Source: Diogma glabrata (Eukaryota > Arthropoda > Insecta > Diptera > Cylindrotomidae). From it: DNA of 64,000 nucleotides. Under the pieces are notes generated by a model. That model ran no database searches. It saw only the letters and a list, made by a program, of their open reading frames with translations, and was not told where the DNA came from. This document shows positions 43,211-52,728 of this stretch, one piece after another. The stretch covers positions 370,724,850 to 370,788,849 of the forward strand of contig OY856186.1 of NCBI GenBank assembly GCA_963693315.1, written 5' to 3'. The position numbers and the translations under genes were made by a program. How positions within the stretch are numbered: the stretch's first letter is position 1; every line of letters begins with the position of its first letter.

Positions 43211-45244
43211 AAAAAGGCTTTTCGAAAGTTTAATCAAAACAAAACCGATGAAAACCTTAGACAGTACCGTAAAGAGAGAAATTTATGTCGTAAGTTAATA
43301 GATGAAGAGAAACATCTATTTAATAGGAAAAAAGCATCTAAATTCGCAGAACATCCGACTGGTTCACGCAATTTCTATAAAGCCGCAAAGGTTGTCCAAA
43401 GCAACTTTTGTAAATCTTCCCTACCGCCTCTTGTTAATAGAGATGTCCCTATCATTGATCCAAAAGAGAAAGCTAATTTGCTTGGACATTATTTCTCTTT
43501 AAATTCTACTTTAAAAGAACCTAATTTCCAACCTAAACCTATTTCTAAAGTTTCTTATAAAATGAGGCGGATAATTTTTCGGAAAAACATTGTTCGAAAA
43601 ATGCTTTTAAAAATCAATACTAACAAAGCAACAGGCCCTGATTTTATTCCTCCGATTATACTTAAAACATTTGCTAGGGAGCTAGCACCAATCCTCACTA
43701 AAATTTTCTATTTGTCATATAAGAAAGGAATTTTTCCTGAAATTTGGAAAATGGCTAGTGTACAGCCAGTTTCGAAAAAGGGCAGTAAGACTGATCCTAC
43801 GAATTACAGACCCATTTCAATTTTATCGGTAGTTGCTAAAATTTTTGAGAAATATGTCAATTTTAATTTAATGAGCTTCTTAGAGTCTTCCAAATTAATT
43901 AATGAGAGACAATATGGATTTCGAAAAGGAAGAGCGACGGGAGATTTGCTGTCTTTTGTCACTCATATCTGGAACAAGTCGCTTGAAAACTTTGGAGAAA
44001 CATTCGGTGTTGCTCTTGATATTTCCAAGGCATTTGACAAAGTTTGGCACAACAACCTTATATTCAAATTGAGATCCTATGGTTTAGACGAGCAGCTTAT
44101 ATCTTGGACTCAGAGCTTTATATCTGATCGGAAATTTCGGGTCAATGTTGACGGTGTATCATCGAATACTTTTTCAACTAATGCAGGAGTTCCTCAGGGT
44201 TCCGCTTTGTCACCAACTCTTTTCCTTATTTCTATTAATGATTTGTTGGACTCAACGGTTCATCCTATACATAGTTTTGCTGATGATAGCAAGCTTCATG
44301 CGTCTCATGAAGCACCTAAATTATATACACCCTTAGCGCTTAGTGAGTGTAGGTCAAAATTGATAGATTCCCTTAACACTGATCTTAAAACAATTATGGA
44401 TTGGGGTATTGCTAACAGTGTTGAATTCAATACAAGCAAAACACAGGTTTGTCATTTTTCTAGGATAACGACACCCAATCCTTTTCCATTAACATTTGGC
44501 CCCAAAAATCTTTTAGAGAATGAGTCTGTCAGACTTCTAGGAGTTGAGATTGAAAATAATATGAAGTGGAATTCTCATATTTTTAATCTGGCTAAGAATT
44601 CTGTTCAAAAGTTAGGATTTTTGGGGCGATGTCGTAAGTTTTTCGATAGCGAACAACTTCTTTTAGTTTATAAATCTTTTATACGTCCCTGCATGGAATA
44701 CTGTTCTCACATATGGGGTGGAGCTTACTTGAGTAGTCTCAACTGCCTTGATTCTGTACAGCGTAGAGCTATTAAACTCATTGGTAACCCAAGTCTTACT
44801 AACGGTCTTGATTCTTTGCAGCACAGAAGAAATGTTGCTGATTTGACTATATTTTATAAATATATTATGGATGAACGAGCTTCTGAAGAGATCAAATCGA
44901 TTTTACCTAAATCAGCAAACCTTTCGCGTCACACCAGAGCAAACGTAGCAGCGCATCCCTTTACAGTTCAAATAATTAGGTGTAGAACTGTAGCCTTCCA
45001 ACGTGACTTTTTCAACAGAGTCTCTCATCTTTGGAATGCCTTACCTTCCTGGGTTTTCCCTGATGAATTTAATCCTCAAGGCTTTAAAGTTAACGTTCAT
45101 AAATTTCTCAGAGAATCTTAATTTGCATTCCATTCTTATCCCTAGTTGGCATGGTATCTTCGGATATTCAGAGACGTTAATTTATAATTTATTATAATTA
45201 ACACTAAACATGCCTAACTTTGAATAAAAAAAAAAAAAAAAAAA
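43030..45244 (+). mobile_element. 5'-truncated LINE (jockey/CR1-like) with poly(A) tail
   Basis: Coding starts inside the region between endonuclease and RT and runs to the end of the RT ORF at 45121. A ~100-bp 3' UTR and a terminal A-run (45226-45244) follow. The endonuclease domain and ORF1 are missing, as in typical 5'-truncated insertions. The related 3' ends at 12.7-13.1 and 20.5-20.9 kb show the family has several copies locally. Target duplications were not identified. Confidence 0.88.
43211..45121 (+). CDS. LINE ORF2 reverse transcriptase, open frame
   Basis: The frame is open from 43211 to the TAA ending at 45121 (an ATG at 43478 gives 547 residues, but it lies inside the conserved protein). 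Upstream residues read AFRKFNQNKTDENLRQYRK and FAEHPTGSRNFYKAA. Counted from 43478, the RT motifs are NKATGPDFIPP (about 49), NYRPISILSVVAKIFEKYV (about 110), QYGFRKGRAT (about 145), ALDISKAFDKVWHN (motif A, about 177), AGVPQGSALSPTLF (motif B, about 237), SFADDSKLH (catalytic FADD, about 265) and LLGVEI (about 352). The C-terminal region contains CMEYCSHIWG and LDSLQHRRNVADL. All catalytic Asp are present and there are no stops. The RT would copy element RNA at a nicked target, but without endonuclease this copy cannot act alone. Confidence 0.92.
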   Translation, partial: KKAFRKFNQNKTDENLRQYRKERNLCRKLIDEEKHLFNRKKASKFAEHPTGSRNFYKAAKVVQSNFCKSSLPPLVNRDVPIIDPKEKANLLGHYFSLNSTLKEPNFQPKPISKVSYKMRRIIFRKNIVRKMLLKINTNKATGPDFIPPIILKTFARELAPILTKIFYLSYKKGIFPEIWKMASVQPVSKKGSKTDPTNYRPISILSVVAKIFEKYVNFNLMSFLESSKLINERQYGFRKGRATGDLLSFVTHIWNKSLENFGETFGVALDISKAFDKVWHNNLIFKLRSYGLDEQLISWTQSFISDRKFRVNVDGVSSNTFSTNAGVPQGSALSPTLFLISINDLLDSTVHPIHSFADDSKLHASHEAPKLYTPLALSECRSKLIDSLNTDLKTIMDWGIANSVEFNTSKTQVCHFSRITTPNPFPLTFGPKNLLENESVRLLGVEIENNMKWNSHIFNLAKNSVQKLGFLGRCRKFFDSEQLLLVYKSFIRPCMEYCSHIWGGAYLSSLNCLDSVQRRAIKLIGNPSLTNGLDSLQHRRNVADLTIFYKYIMDERASEEIKSILPKSANLSRHTRANVAAHPFTVQIIRCRTVAFQRDFFNRVSHLWNALPSWVFPDEFNPQGFKVNVHKFLRES

Positions 45245-45577
45245 TTCCGGATAAAAGAATTTTAGAACACGATAAATTCATTTAGATTTATGGACCGAAA
45301 TAAAATTAATTGGAAAGAAAACGGTGTATAGCGAACATAAAATCGTGTTAATATAAGTAAAGTAATTTTAAATTGTGAATAAATAGTTTATGGACAGGAT
45401 TTATGGACCGAATAAAATTAATTGAAAACGAAACGGTGTATCTTGAACATAAAATCGTGTAAATAGAAGTAAAGTAATTTCTAATTGTAAATAAGTAGTT
45501 TTTTGTGTTATTTAATTTTTAGTTCAATTCGAATTTCGTGGGAGTTTAAGCCAATTTGAAAGTTCAAGGGAAGATAG
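45245..45577. repeat. LTR-like fragment with a 113-bp tandem duplication
   Basis: 'ttatggaccg' at 45288 and 45401 starts two units, both with 'aacataaaatcgtgt' and 'aagtaaagtaattt'. The unit resembles 26030-26110, inside the long LTR at 25.7 kb. It may therefore be a solo or fragmentary LTR of that gypsy-like family. Confidence 0.65.
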
Positions 45578-45649
45578 AAAAACATAATATTAATATCAAA
45601 AAATTTTATAGGTTATTATAAAATTTTTTGATATTAATATTATGTTTTT
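45578..45649. repeat. Perfect inverted repeat, 33-bp arms, 6-bp loop
   Basis: Left arm 45578-45610, right arm 45617-45649, with GGTTAT between. AT-rich, no coding. Origin unknown. Confidence 0.9.
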
Positions 45650-45821
45650 TAATTTTAATTAACTTTAAGAACTGAATCTAAAAAATTATGGCGCAAATTA
45701 TGAAATTTTTTGCAATCCATACAATTTTAAACTTTAAAAAAGTTTATCATTCTCATCAAGGCTAGCCGACTAGATAAACTACCAAAAAATGTCAACGACT
45801 ATATAAACCAAAAATTAGTCT

Positions 45822-46163
45822 ATAGTTTGTTGTTTTAAAACTATATTTAACACTTAGTAATAATTTAAATAACTTTACTTTATTAATTTAATTTTTATTG
45901 TTAACACAAAATAAATAATAAATATTAAATAAATTAGATTGCTCATATACAACTTATTGATTGTGTAATCAAAACAGATCTGAATAATTAATTTCTCACA
46001 AATATTAAAATATCATTATTTATATAAAACAAAGAAATGAAAAATATGTACAATCGTATCATTTCTTTTTCCTTCTCTACCACACACACATATATTCATA
46101 TGTAATTAGAATTTGTATTATTTTAAATTATATTGGCAGAGGTGTAGAACCAAGGGTCCTACA
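45822..46163 (-). repeat. 3' LTR, 342 bp
   Basis: Same length and apparently the same sequence as 47469-47810. Contains a CA-rich tract and 'ttatataaaac' on the plus strand. The element's transcription would start in the other LTR. Confidence 0.92.
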
Positions 46164-46178
46164 GGACTCCCTTCCTTT
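46164..46178 (-). other. Polypurine tract of the young LTR element
   Basis: The minus strand reads AAAGGAAGGGAGTCC immediately before the 3' LTR start TGTAGG. Position and composition fit the plus-strand primer. Confidence 0.75.
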
Positions 46179-46369
46179 GAAAAAAAAAATATGTTGTATT
46201 GAAAGAAAAGAAGATAATGAGATAAGGACAATAAAACATAAATTGAATTCCTCCGAGGAAAGACCCCAATGCAACAAAATGTAACTGACTGATTGGTTTA
46301 TCACAGGATGATACTAAGTGAGTAAGTACTGTGAATTTTCCTGGTTTGTAGTCAAAAACGCTAAAATGA

Positions 46370-46525
46370 ACTTTAAAGCGTTCATAGATCTAGCCAGCGG
46401 AGTAGCTGAAGCTAGAGTGTGTTTGACTATAATCTTCACCTTGAGAAGTTGTCGAGGCGTGTGATATGAACTTTAAAGCGTTCATAGAATTAGCCAGCGG
46501 GGTTGCTGAAGCTAAGACACGTATG
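46370..46525. repeat. Short direct repeats inside the young LTR element
   Basis: 'gaactttaaagcgttcatag' with 'agccagcgg' and 'gctgaagcta' occurs at about 46370 and again about 98 bp later. A further small motif, 'ccaagtgagt.tgg', recurs three times between 46557 and 46650. Confidence 0.75.
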
Positions 46526-47186
46526 ACAAAAACAAATCATAGAAAATTTTGACCCTACCAAGTGAGTCTGGTAAGTGGATCAATGCTTGAAAAGGCCAAG
46601 TGAGTCTGGCCCAGTGTATGATTGGATGAAGAGGCCAAGTGAGTGTGGCAATAAGTTATGGACAATTTGTCTTACTTGGAATAAAATATTCCGACAAATT
46701 GTTGAACAGTAGGGAAAATTCAATGATGTGACAGCATCAGTCAGTTGAGTTTAAAAAATTTTTTTTGTTGGATGCTATTATTGATGGTATTTACATGATT
46801 TTCATCAAACACCATCAAATACATGGCTGTGTGAAATTAGCCAGATGAAAATGGCGAAAAATTCTGTTGATGTTTGTGTTTTTCCGTTGAGGAATAACAC
46901 CATCAAAATTAATATTAGGATTTGGTCTGGGGTTTTAGAAAAACAATGCATAACATGGTTTGTTCGAGCCATAGTTCGATGTTGACCAGAAATGAATGGT
47001 CCCATTTATGGGTTCTAACTATGGCATAGCTAGTACGATTACTTAGCTCGGAGGAAACATGTATGATTATAAAAATATATATTTTCTTTTATTACGCAAA
47101 TATTTTATAGAAGCACCTTTAAATTCAAAACAACGGAAGTGATTCATCTTAAAAACGTTTAAAATTTTGACATACACATTAATGAC

Positions 47187-47331
47187 ATTATAAACAATAG
47201 GCTTTGTTTTAGGAAACCTGGTACGTTTTCAAATACGTACCAGGTAAAAGGTACGTAAATCAAGTACCTTTTACCTGGTACGTATTTGAAAACGTACCAG
47301 GTTTCCTAAAACAAAGCCTATTGTTTATAAT
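47187..47331. repeat. Perfect palindrome, 68-bp arms and 9-bp loop
   Basis: Left arm 47187-47254 and right arm 47264-47331 are exact reverse complements. The loop is 'gtaaatcaa'. Each arm itself contains ACCTGG...CCAGGT-type inverted segments around 'gtacgttttcaaatacgtac'. On the element's minus strand it lies roughly 125-270 nt after the PBS, in the leader. It could be a foldback transposon inserted in the element or part of its RNA structure. Confidence 0.95.
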
Positions 47332-47454
47332 TAAACCAGCTTTCAGCTTCGGTGATTTAAAAATTTCTCTCCACAGCGTCCTTGCACAATAACTGGCTCC
47401 AAGTCCAATTAATGATGGTTTTTTTCTTAACTGGATGGTAAATGCTCACAAACA

Positions 47455-47465
47455 CGGGGTCACCA
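47455..47465 (-). other. Primer-binding site of the young LTR element
   Basis: The minus strand reads TGGTGACCCCG three bases after the 5' LTR and continues GTGTTTGTG. TGGTGACCCCG is a familiar BEL/Pao-type PBS start. The tRNA was not matched. Confidence 0.8.
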
Positions 47466-47468
47466 TTT

Positions 47469-47810
47469 ATAGTTTGTTGTTTTAAAACTATATTTAACAC
47501 TTAGTAATAATTTAAATAACTTTACTTTATTAATTTAATTTTTATTGTTAACACAAAATAAATAATAAATATTAAATAAATTAGATTGCTCATATACAAC
47601 TTATTGATTGTGTAATCAAAACAGATCTGAATAATTAATTTCTCACAAATATTAAAATATCATTATTTATATAAAACAAAGAAATGAAAAATATGTACAA
47701 TCGTATCATTTCTTTTTCCTTCTCTACCACACACACATATATTCATATGTAATTAGAATTTGTATTATTTTAAATTATATTGGCAGAGGTGTAGAACCAA
47801 GGGTCCTACA
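47469..47810 (-). repeat. 5' LTR, 342 bp
   Basis: On the minus strand it starts TGTAGGACCC and ends AACAACAAACTAT, then AAA and the PBS. It matches the other LTR throughout. Confidence 0.92.
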
Positions 47811-47815
47811 AGTCT

Positions 47816-48737
47816 ACATCTCTAGCGAAGTATAAAAAACAAAAAATTTACATAAACATATATTTAATAGATTCAGGTTTAGTCAATTAGTTTCTCTAGT
47901 GATCACTATTTTGTTATACACTAGACATACTAGTATTGAATAACAAGCTCGAATCGTATTTTTAGATTCAGTTCTTATATTCTTGATGGGACATTTTCCA
48001 TCGGAGTGATGTTATATCACAAATAATTTACTGAATTAATTATTAATTTTAAATTGATTTTTTGACTATGCTAAAAAAAATTTCTACAACATTGTAATAT
48101 CTTTAAGAATTATTATTATAGATTTCCACTAGTCAACTTCAAATGCGGCGCCAAAAAAAAGATGGCGTTACAATCAATTTTTGTTCAACGAATGCCGTTT
48201 CTATTTTTGATCGGCGATAAAGTGAAAGTAAAATCTCATTCTGTTTCGAACCATCAAACACTTAACCACACGGTATGAAAATTAATTAATAATTACAAGT
48301 GTAACTGTTAGGATAATTTCTGATTTTCGAAACCCCATTCCATACAATCAACCACATTCAACTAAACGAAATAAAAGAATTTAACTTAAAATTTGATTTT
48401 TGAACAAAATGTAGCAAAGCGATGGTGATTATAATTGAAAAATAATTTTCATAGAATCAAAACAATTTGACCAATTGAATCATAGTAATTGAATAATGAT
48501 AGTTTTTATAGGAAAATTCTTCATTAGACAATAGGCTAAGTTCAATAATCTAGGGGTAAGAAAACAATATAAAATTACATACTATTATTATGGCAAAAAC
48601 ATACAAATAAAGATGATATTAATATTTGGAAGAGAATAAAATATATTATTATAAATGTAAATCAATAACGGAGATCTAAATATCATAAATTGTACTGAAT
48701 GAGTTATGTGTAGAATGCAATTATTAGTTACTTGGAT
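47816..48737. other. No gene recognised
   Basis: AT-rich. 48140-48260 is slightly GC-richer ('aaatgcggcgcc', 'gatcggcgataaagtg'), with no ORF. Confidence 0.45.
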
Positions 48738-48995
48738 TTACATTAAAGATCTTTTTAACAAATCTGAAATATTAGCAAGATTAACCCTTACATCAAATCC
48801 CCCTTCACTAATAGTAATCGATGTAAGCACCGTCCGATCTGCTACATGATGGAATAATAAGTTCAATGGGCTTTTTGGTAAAACCTTTTTTTTTATTTTT
48901 GTTGATTCTTTTACATATGGAAACAAACGGGAACGGGAACAAATAAAAACATTTTCTTCTCTAAATTTAGAATTTTTTTTTAGATTTTTTGGCAA
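48738..48995 (-). CDS. Unrecognised 85-codon ORF, basic N-terminus
   Basis: Begins MPKNLKKNSKFREENVFICS and ends with a more protein-like stretch, LLFHHVADRTVLTSITISEG then VRVNLANISDLLKRSL. No family is recognised and the flanks give no context. It could be part of an exon or an element fragment, or chance. Confidence 0.18.
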   Translation of the reverse strand: MPKNLKKNSKFREENVFICSRSRLFPYVKESTKIKKKVLPKSPLNLLFHHVADRTVLTSITISEGGFDVRVNLANISDLLKRSLM

Positions 48996-49379
48996 ACACC
49001 CTTGTCGTCAGGGACAGTCACAAATTTTAATTTTTTTCTAGAACGACAAAAGTCTTCATTTTGTAAACAATTTAATGCGTATAAAATAAAATTTTCACTC
49101 ATTCTAAATTTTCACTGCTAACTGATATTAGTGTAGCCTAGATCTGAGAGATTTTTGGGATTTTTCGGATCATAAATAAAAAAGTTATAGACGAATTATA
49201 ATGTATTTTTGAATTCAACTGCCTCCCCTCAAATCAAATGAAATGGATCATATGGAATCGTCCAAATCTTTTCTTTGTTTAAAGTATTTTATATTTTCTT
49301 TTCAGTTTACGCATTGATCTAGGAGAGTATGGACGTTATTTTTCTTTGTTGTTTTATCTTATATATTAATACGTTGCAT
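48996..49379. other. No gene recognised
   Basis: AT-rich spacer leading into the 134-bp satellite. Confidence 0.45.
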
Positions 49380-50171
49380 ATTTAGTTAGATATTTATTGT
49401 TTGTGAATGAAAGAGGATAAAAAATTGATTATTGATTATTTTATTTTTTTTTCAGCGACAATTTTGTAATGTGTGTGTTTGGTATGATAGTTTGAGATCG
49501 TAAATTTGATTGTTAGAATTTTTAATATATAATGTTTGTGAAAGAAAGAGGATAAAAAATTGTTTATTGATTGTTGTATTTTTTTACAGCGACAATTTTG
49601 TAATGTGTGTGTTTGGTATGATAGTTTGAGATCGTAGATTTGATTGTTAGAATTTTTAATATATATTGTTTGTAAATGAAAGAGGATAAAAAATTGATTA
49701 TTGATTGTTGCATTTTTTTTCAGAGACAATTTTGTAATGTGTGTGTTTGGTATGATACTTTGAGATCGTAAATTTGATTGTTAGAATTTTTAATATATAT
49801 TGTTTGTGAATGAAAGAGGATAAAAAATTGATTATTGATTGTTGCATTTTTTTTCAGCGACAATTTTGTAATGTGTGTGTTTGGTATGATAGTTTGAGAT
49901 CGTAAATTTGATTGTTAGAATTTTTAATATATATTGTTTGTGAATGAAAGAGGATAAAAAATTGATTATTGATTGTTGTATTTTTTTTCAGCGACAGTTT
50001 TGTAATGTGTGTGTTTGGTATGATAGTTTGAGATCGTAAATTTGATTGTTAGAATTTTTAATATATATTGTTTGTAAATGAAAGAGGATAAAAAATTTAA
50101 TATTGATTGTTGTACTTTTTTTCAGCGACAATTTTGTAATGTATGTTTTTGGTATGATAGTTTGGGATCGT
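49380..50171. repeat. 134-bp satellite, about six units
   Basis: 'tttgagatcg' recurs at 49491, 49625, 49759, 49893, 50027 and (one change) 50161, exactly 134 bp apart each time. Units differ by only a few substitutions. Each contains a T-rich tract ending CAG ('ttttttttcagcgacaattt') resembling a splice acceptor, and 'gtgtgtgtttggtatgatag'. The array stops abruptly and is joined to a fragment of repeat R2. Confidence 0.95.
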
Positions 50172-50228
50172 ACAACCATACAACCGCTGACTTTTCACAC
50201 TTTGTTTTTAAAGTTTGTTGGGAGCATA
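50172..50228 (+). repeat. Fragment of repeat R2
   Basis: 'cgctgacttttcacactttg' with 'tttaaagtttgttgggagca' matches the R2 unit near 24640-24690. Only about 55 bp is present, directly between the satellite and copy C of repeat R. Confidence 0.75.
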
Positions 50229-50690
50229 TTTTGTTTCTTTTATAATTTTTTTAGAATTTTTGAAAAAAATTTTAATCTTTGATTTTGTAATAATTTTTGG
50301 AATATTTTTAGAATTTTGTTTGAAAAAAGATTGAATTTTTGATTTTATTTAATTTTTACAATATTTTTGGAATTTTGAAAGAAATATGAATTTGTGATTT
50401 TGTAATATTTTCTCGAAACCCTAAATGGAGAGGTTTTTGAGAAGTTTGGTGATTGTATAATCTTTTTACTAAATTATGTTAATTTATGATCTGTTATAAT
50501 TTTCCGGCAAAGTATTGATGTCTCGTGTTAGTTAAATTTCTAAACAGAAATAAAAAAATACATGTACTTTAACAAAGAGTTATGTTTGATATACATCGCT
50601 GCCCAAAACTAAAAACAATGTCCTCATAAAAATTTTTTGCCGAAAACTATACCAAAATCCTTAACCCAGATCGAAGTAATATAACGTAAA
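50229..50690 (+). repeat. Composite repeat 'R', copy C (right part only)
   Basis: Colinear with 37905-38350 of copy B: 'tttgattttgtaataatttt', 'aaatggagaggtttttgag', 'atttatgatctgttataat', 'gccgaaaactataccaaa'. The left half of R is absent. Confidence 0.85.
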
Positions 50691-50809
50691 TTAAAATCTA
50701 TTGAAACAACGAAAACGAAAGATCTTATAATTTCATTCAAAAGTAATTATCTTAGAAAGATATTCATTTGGTAGTTGTGCAAGTGATTTGGGGAACGACA
50801 CATTGAATT
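50691..50809. other. Short spacer
   Basis: Nothing recognised. Confidence 0.4.
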
Positions 50810-51385
50810 CTTTAAGTACATGACGTTTGGTACAAGGACATTTTTTTTGTGTTTTACAATCGCTAGTACCATTGACACAACGAGTTTTTTTAACATAGCA
50901 TTACTAATGTTCTTCAACAATCGCCTGTTTCTTTAGCGCAACAATTGGTTGATTTATTATTCGCATTGAACAATCGCCAGTAACATCGGCGCAACGACTT
51001 TTGTTATATTGCATTAATATTGTTCAACAATCGTCTGTATCTTTGGCGTGACAATTGGCTGTTATATTGATTTATTATTCGTACTTAATAATTTTCAGTA
51101 CCATTGGCGCAGCGATTAGCTATTATATTGATGTATTATTCTTGTTCAGCAATCGCATGTGACTTTGGCGCATTGAGTCATATTCATTTCATTCATCATA
51201 TCGTATTGATATTTTTATTCAACAATCATATGTAAATTAGACGAAACGATTTTTATTGTATTGCATTATTAATATTGTACAACAATCGTCTGTGGCTTTG
51301 CCGCAACGATTTTTATTATATTGCATTATAGATATTGTTCAACAATCACCGGTACCATTAGCGCAACTAGTGGTTATTTTGTTGA
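50810..51385. repeat. Degenerate minisatellite of about 55-70 bp
   Basis: A unit of the form 'tgttcaacaatcg.ctgt' + 'ctttggcgcaacgatttt' + 'attatattgcattaat' recurs about nine times ('caacaatc' variants near 50917, 50970, 51026, 51087, 51148, 51221, 51281, 51340). The spacing is irregular. It is distinct from the neighbouring satellite. Confidence 0.8.
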
Positions 51386-51446
51386 ATTAATTTATATGTT
51401 ATTCACTATGATGGACTAGTAAAGGAGAAGCATGAAGGGTTGGATG

Positions 51447-52720
51447 TAGGGATTCCAATCCCGGGATCTCGAATCCCGGAATCCCGAACCATTTTTATGA
51501 TCCGCAGTCCCGGGATTAATGAAAGAAAATCCCAGGATTACGGGATTGTCATATTTGCCGGGATTACTCATTGAAAACACAGAATCCTGTTTTGTTGATT
51601 TGTATTTTTTTTATTTTTGGTCATATGCAATGAGATCATATACCACTGGCAATAGCAATGAGAAAATACTTAAGGTTTATATCTTAGGGGTTATAGTGGA
51701 TAAACTCTATTCCGTCAGCTTCAATTTTGTTCCACTCTACCATGAAATATTGGCTAATGCAGTTGTAGCTCTTAAGATTGTCCTGAGCTAGAAAAACAAA
51801 ACATTAGTTGGCGAGTTGACGAATGTCTCAATAACTAGCATAAAAGCAACGAAAACCGAAACATTTTGAGTATTTAGGTATTTGCAGAATGGAAACTCTG
51901 CTTTTGTTGAATCGATACATCGAACATATTTATTGTTCCAAGTCGAAGCTTCATAAAAGTTTTTATTGAAGTGAACGTTACATTAGCAGAAGCAGACGTG
52001 GGATGTGAAACATGTGATCCAACTACTCACACTGCACCATCATCGAGCAGAGATTACAACGAAAATGTAACTAAGGATAAGGTTTCAGTCGATTTAGTAG
52101 AGAAATGCAATTTGGAATATAAACTGTAACGCAATTTAATTCACCCTTAATACATATAAAAAAACTTTTTTGGTCAGAATGCAACAACATAAAATATTAA
52201 ACTAATCACCGCAAAGGGTAGAGATATGAAAATAAGTAAGCAAAGCGGTCATAAAGGACCCCATTTGCAGTGAATGTATAATAATTTATTGACTATTCCA
52301 CCAAGAAGTGTGGAATCGGAACGGGCTTTTTCAACCTTCGGAAATATTATTTCTAAATTAACAAACAAGTTTAACGATAAATCAGTTTGACGATTTATGT
52401 TTTCTAAAATCTATTCCTTAAATCATTCGAAAGTGTATGGTACTAGATTTTCTTTATGTAATATTATTAAAGTTTTATTTTGGTTCTTCAATTTTTATTT
52501 TTTTAAGAAGTTGAATTAGTAAGTTAATGTTTTATGTGTTTATTCTTTTCGACACTAAAAAATGAATAATGTGTTTTCTATTTGAAAATTTGTTTTTTCT
52601 TAATTATTTATGGTTTTCCATACAAGTTTTAAATCCTGGCAGCCTGGGACTCTCGGGATTTAAAATTTATGAATCCCGTAGTCCCGGGATTCATAAAACA
52701 CCACGGGATTGCAAGCCCTA
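51447..52720 (+). mobile_element. Internally deleted hAT element
   Basis: Ends are TAGGGATTCCAATCCCGGGA (left) and, inverted, TAGGGCTTGCAATCCCG (right). Repeated 'atcccgggatt'-type subterminal motifs follow on both sides. Flanks are GTTGGATG (51439-51446) and GCTGGATG (52721-52728), an 8-bp duplication with one mismatch. Only the dimerisation end of a transposase remains inside, so it is non-autonomous. Its termini differ from those of the hAT at 13-16 kb. Confidence 0.85.
52286..52390 (+). pseudogene. hAT transposase C-terminal dimerisation fragment
   Basis: The frame reads LLTIPPRSVESERAFSTFGN then IISKLTNKFNDKS before a TGA. The PPxSVESERAFS pattern is the hAT C-terminal dimerisation motif. 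The remainder of the transposase is missing. Confidence 0.85.
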
Positions 52721-52728
52721 GCTGGATG

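Larger units (their letters stand above)
45822..47810 (-). mobile_element. Young non-autonomous LTR retrotransposon (BEL/Pao-like PBS)
   Basis: Two 342-bp LTRs (45822-46163 and 47469-47810) appear identical base for base by eye. The unit is flanked by AGTCT on both sides (45817-45821; 47811-47815; the border is ambiguous by one base). On the minus strand the LTR starts TGTAGGACCC. TGGTGACCCCG follows the upstream LTR after three bases, as in BEL/Pao-type elements, and AAAGGAAGGGAG precedes the downstream LTR as the polypurine tract. The 1.3-kb interior has no gag or pol: the best ORF is 66 codons (47005-46805) and unrecognised. It holds a perfect 68-bp-stem palindrome. Identical LTRs imply recent insertion, presumably mobilised in trans. 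Confidence 0.92.

Noticed and set aside
49380..50171. Possible CRISPR array (regular repeats)
   Set aside because: The whole 134-bp unit is conserved, so there are no unique spacers, and the context is eukaryotic. It is a satellite.
49436..50179. ORFs inside the 134-bp satellite
   Set aside because: Minus-strand frames across satellite units; repetitive and without domain.
51519..51791. 90-codon ORF at the left end of the deleted hAT element
   Set aside because: It starts within the terminal region and does not match a transposase; taken as chance.
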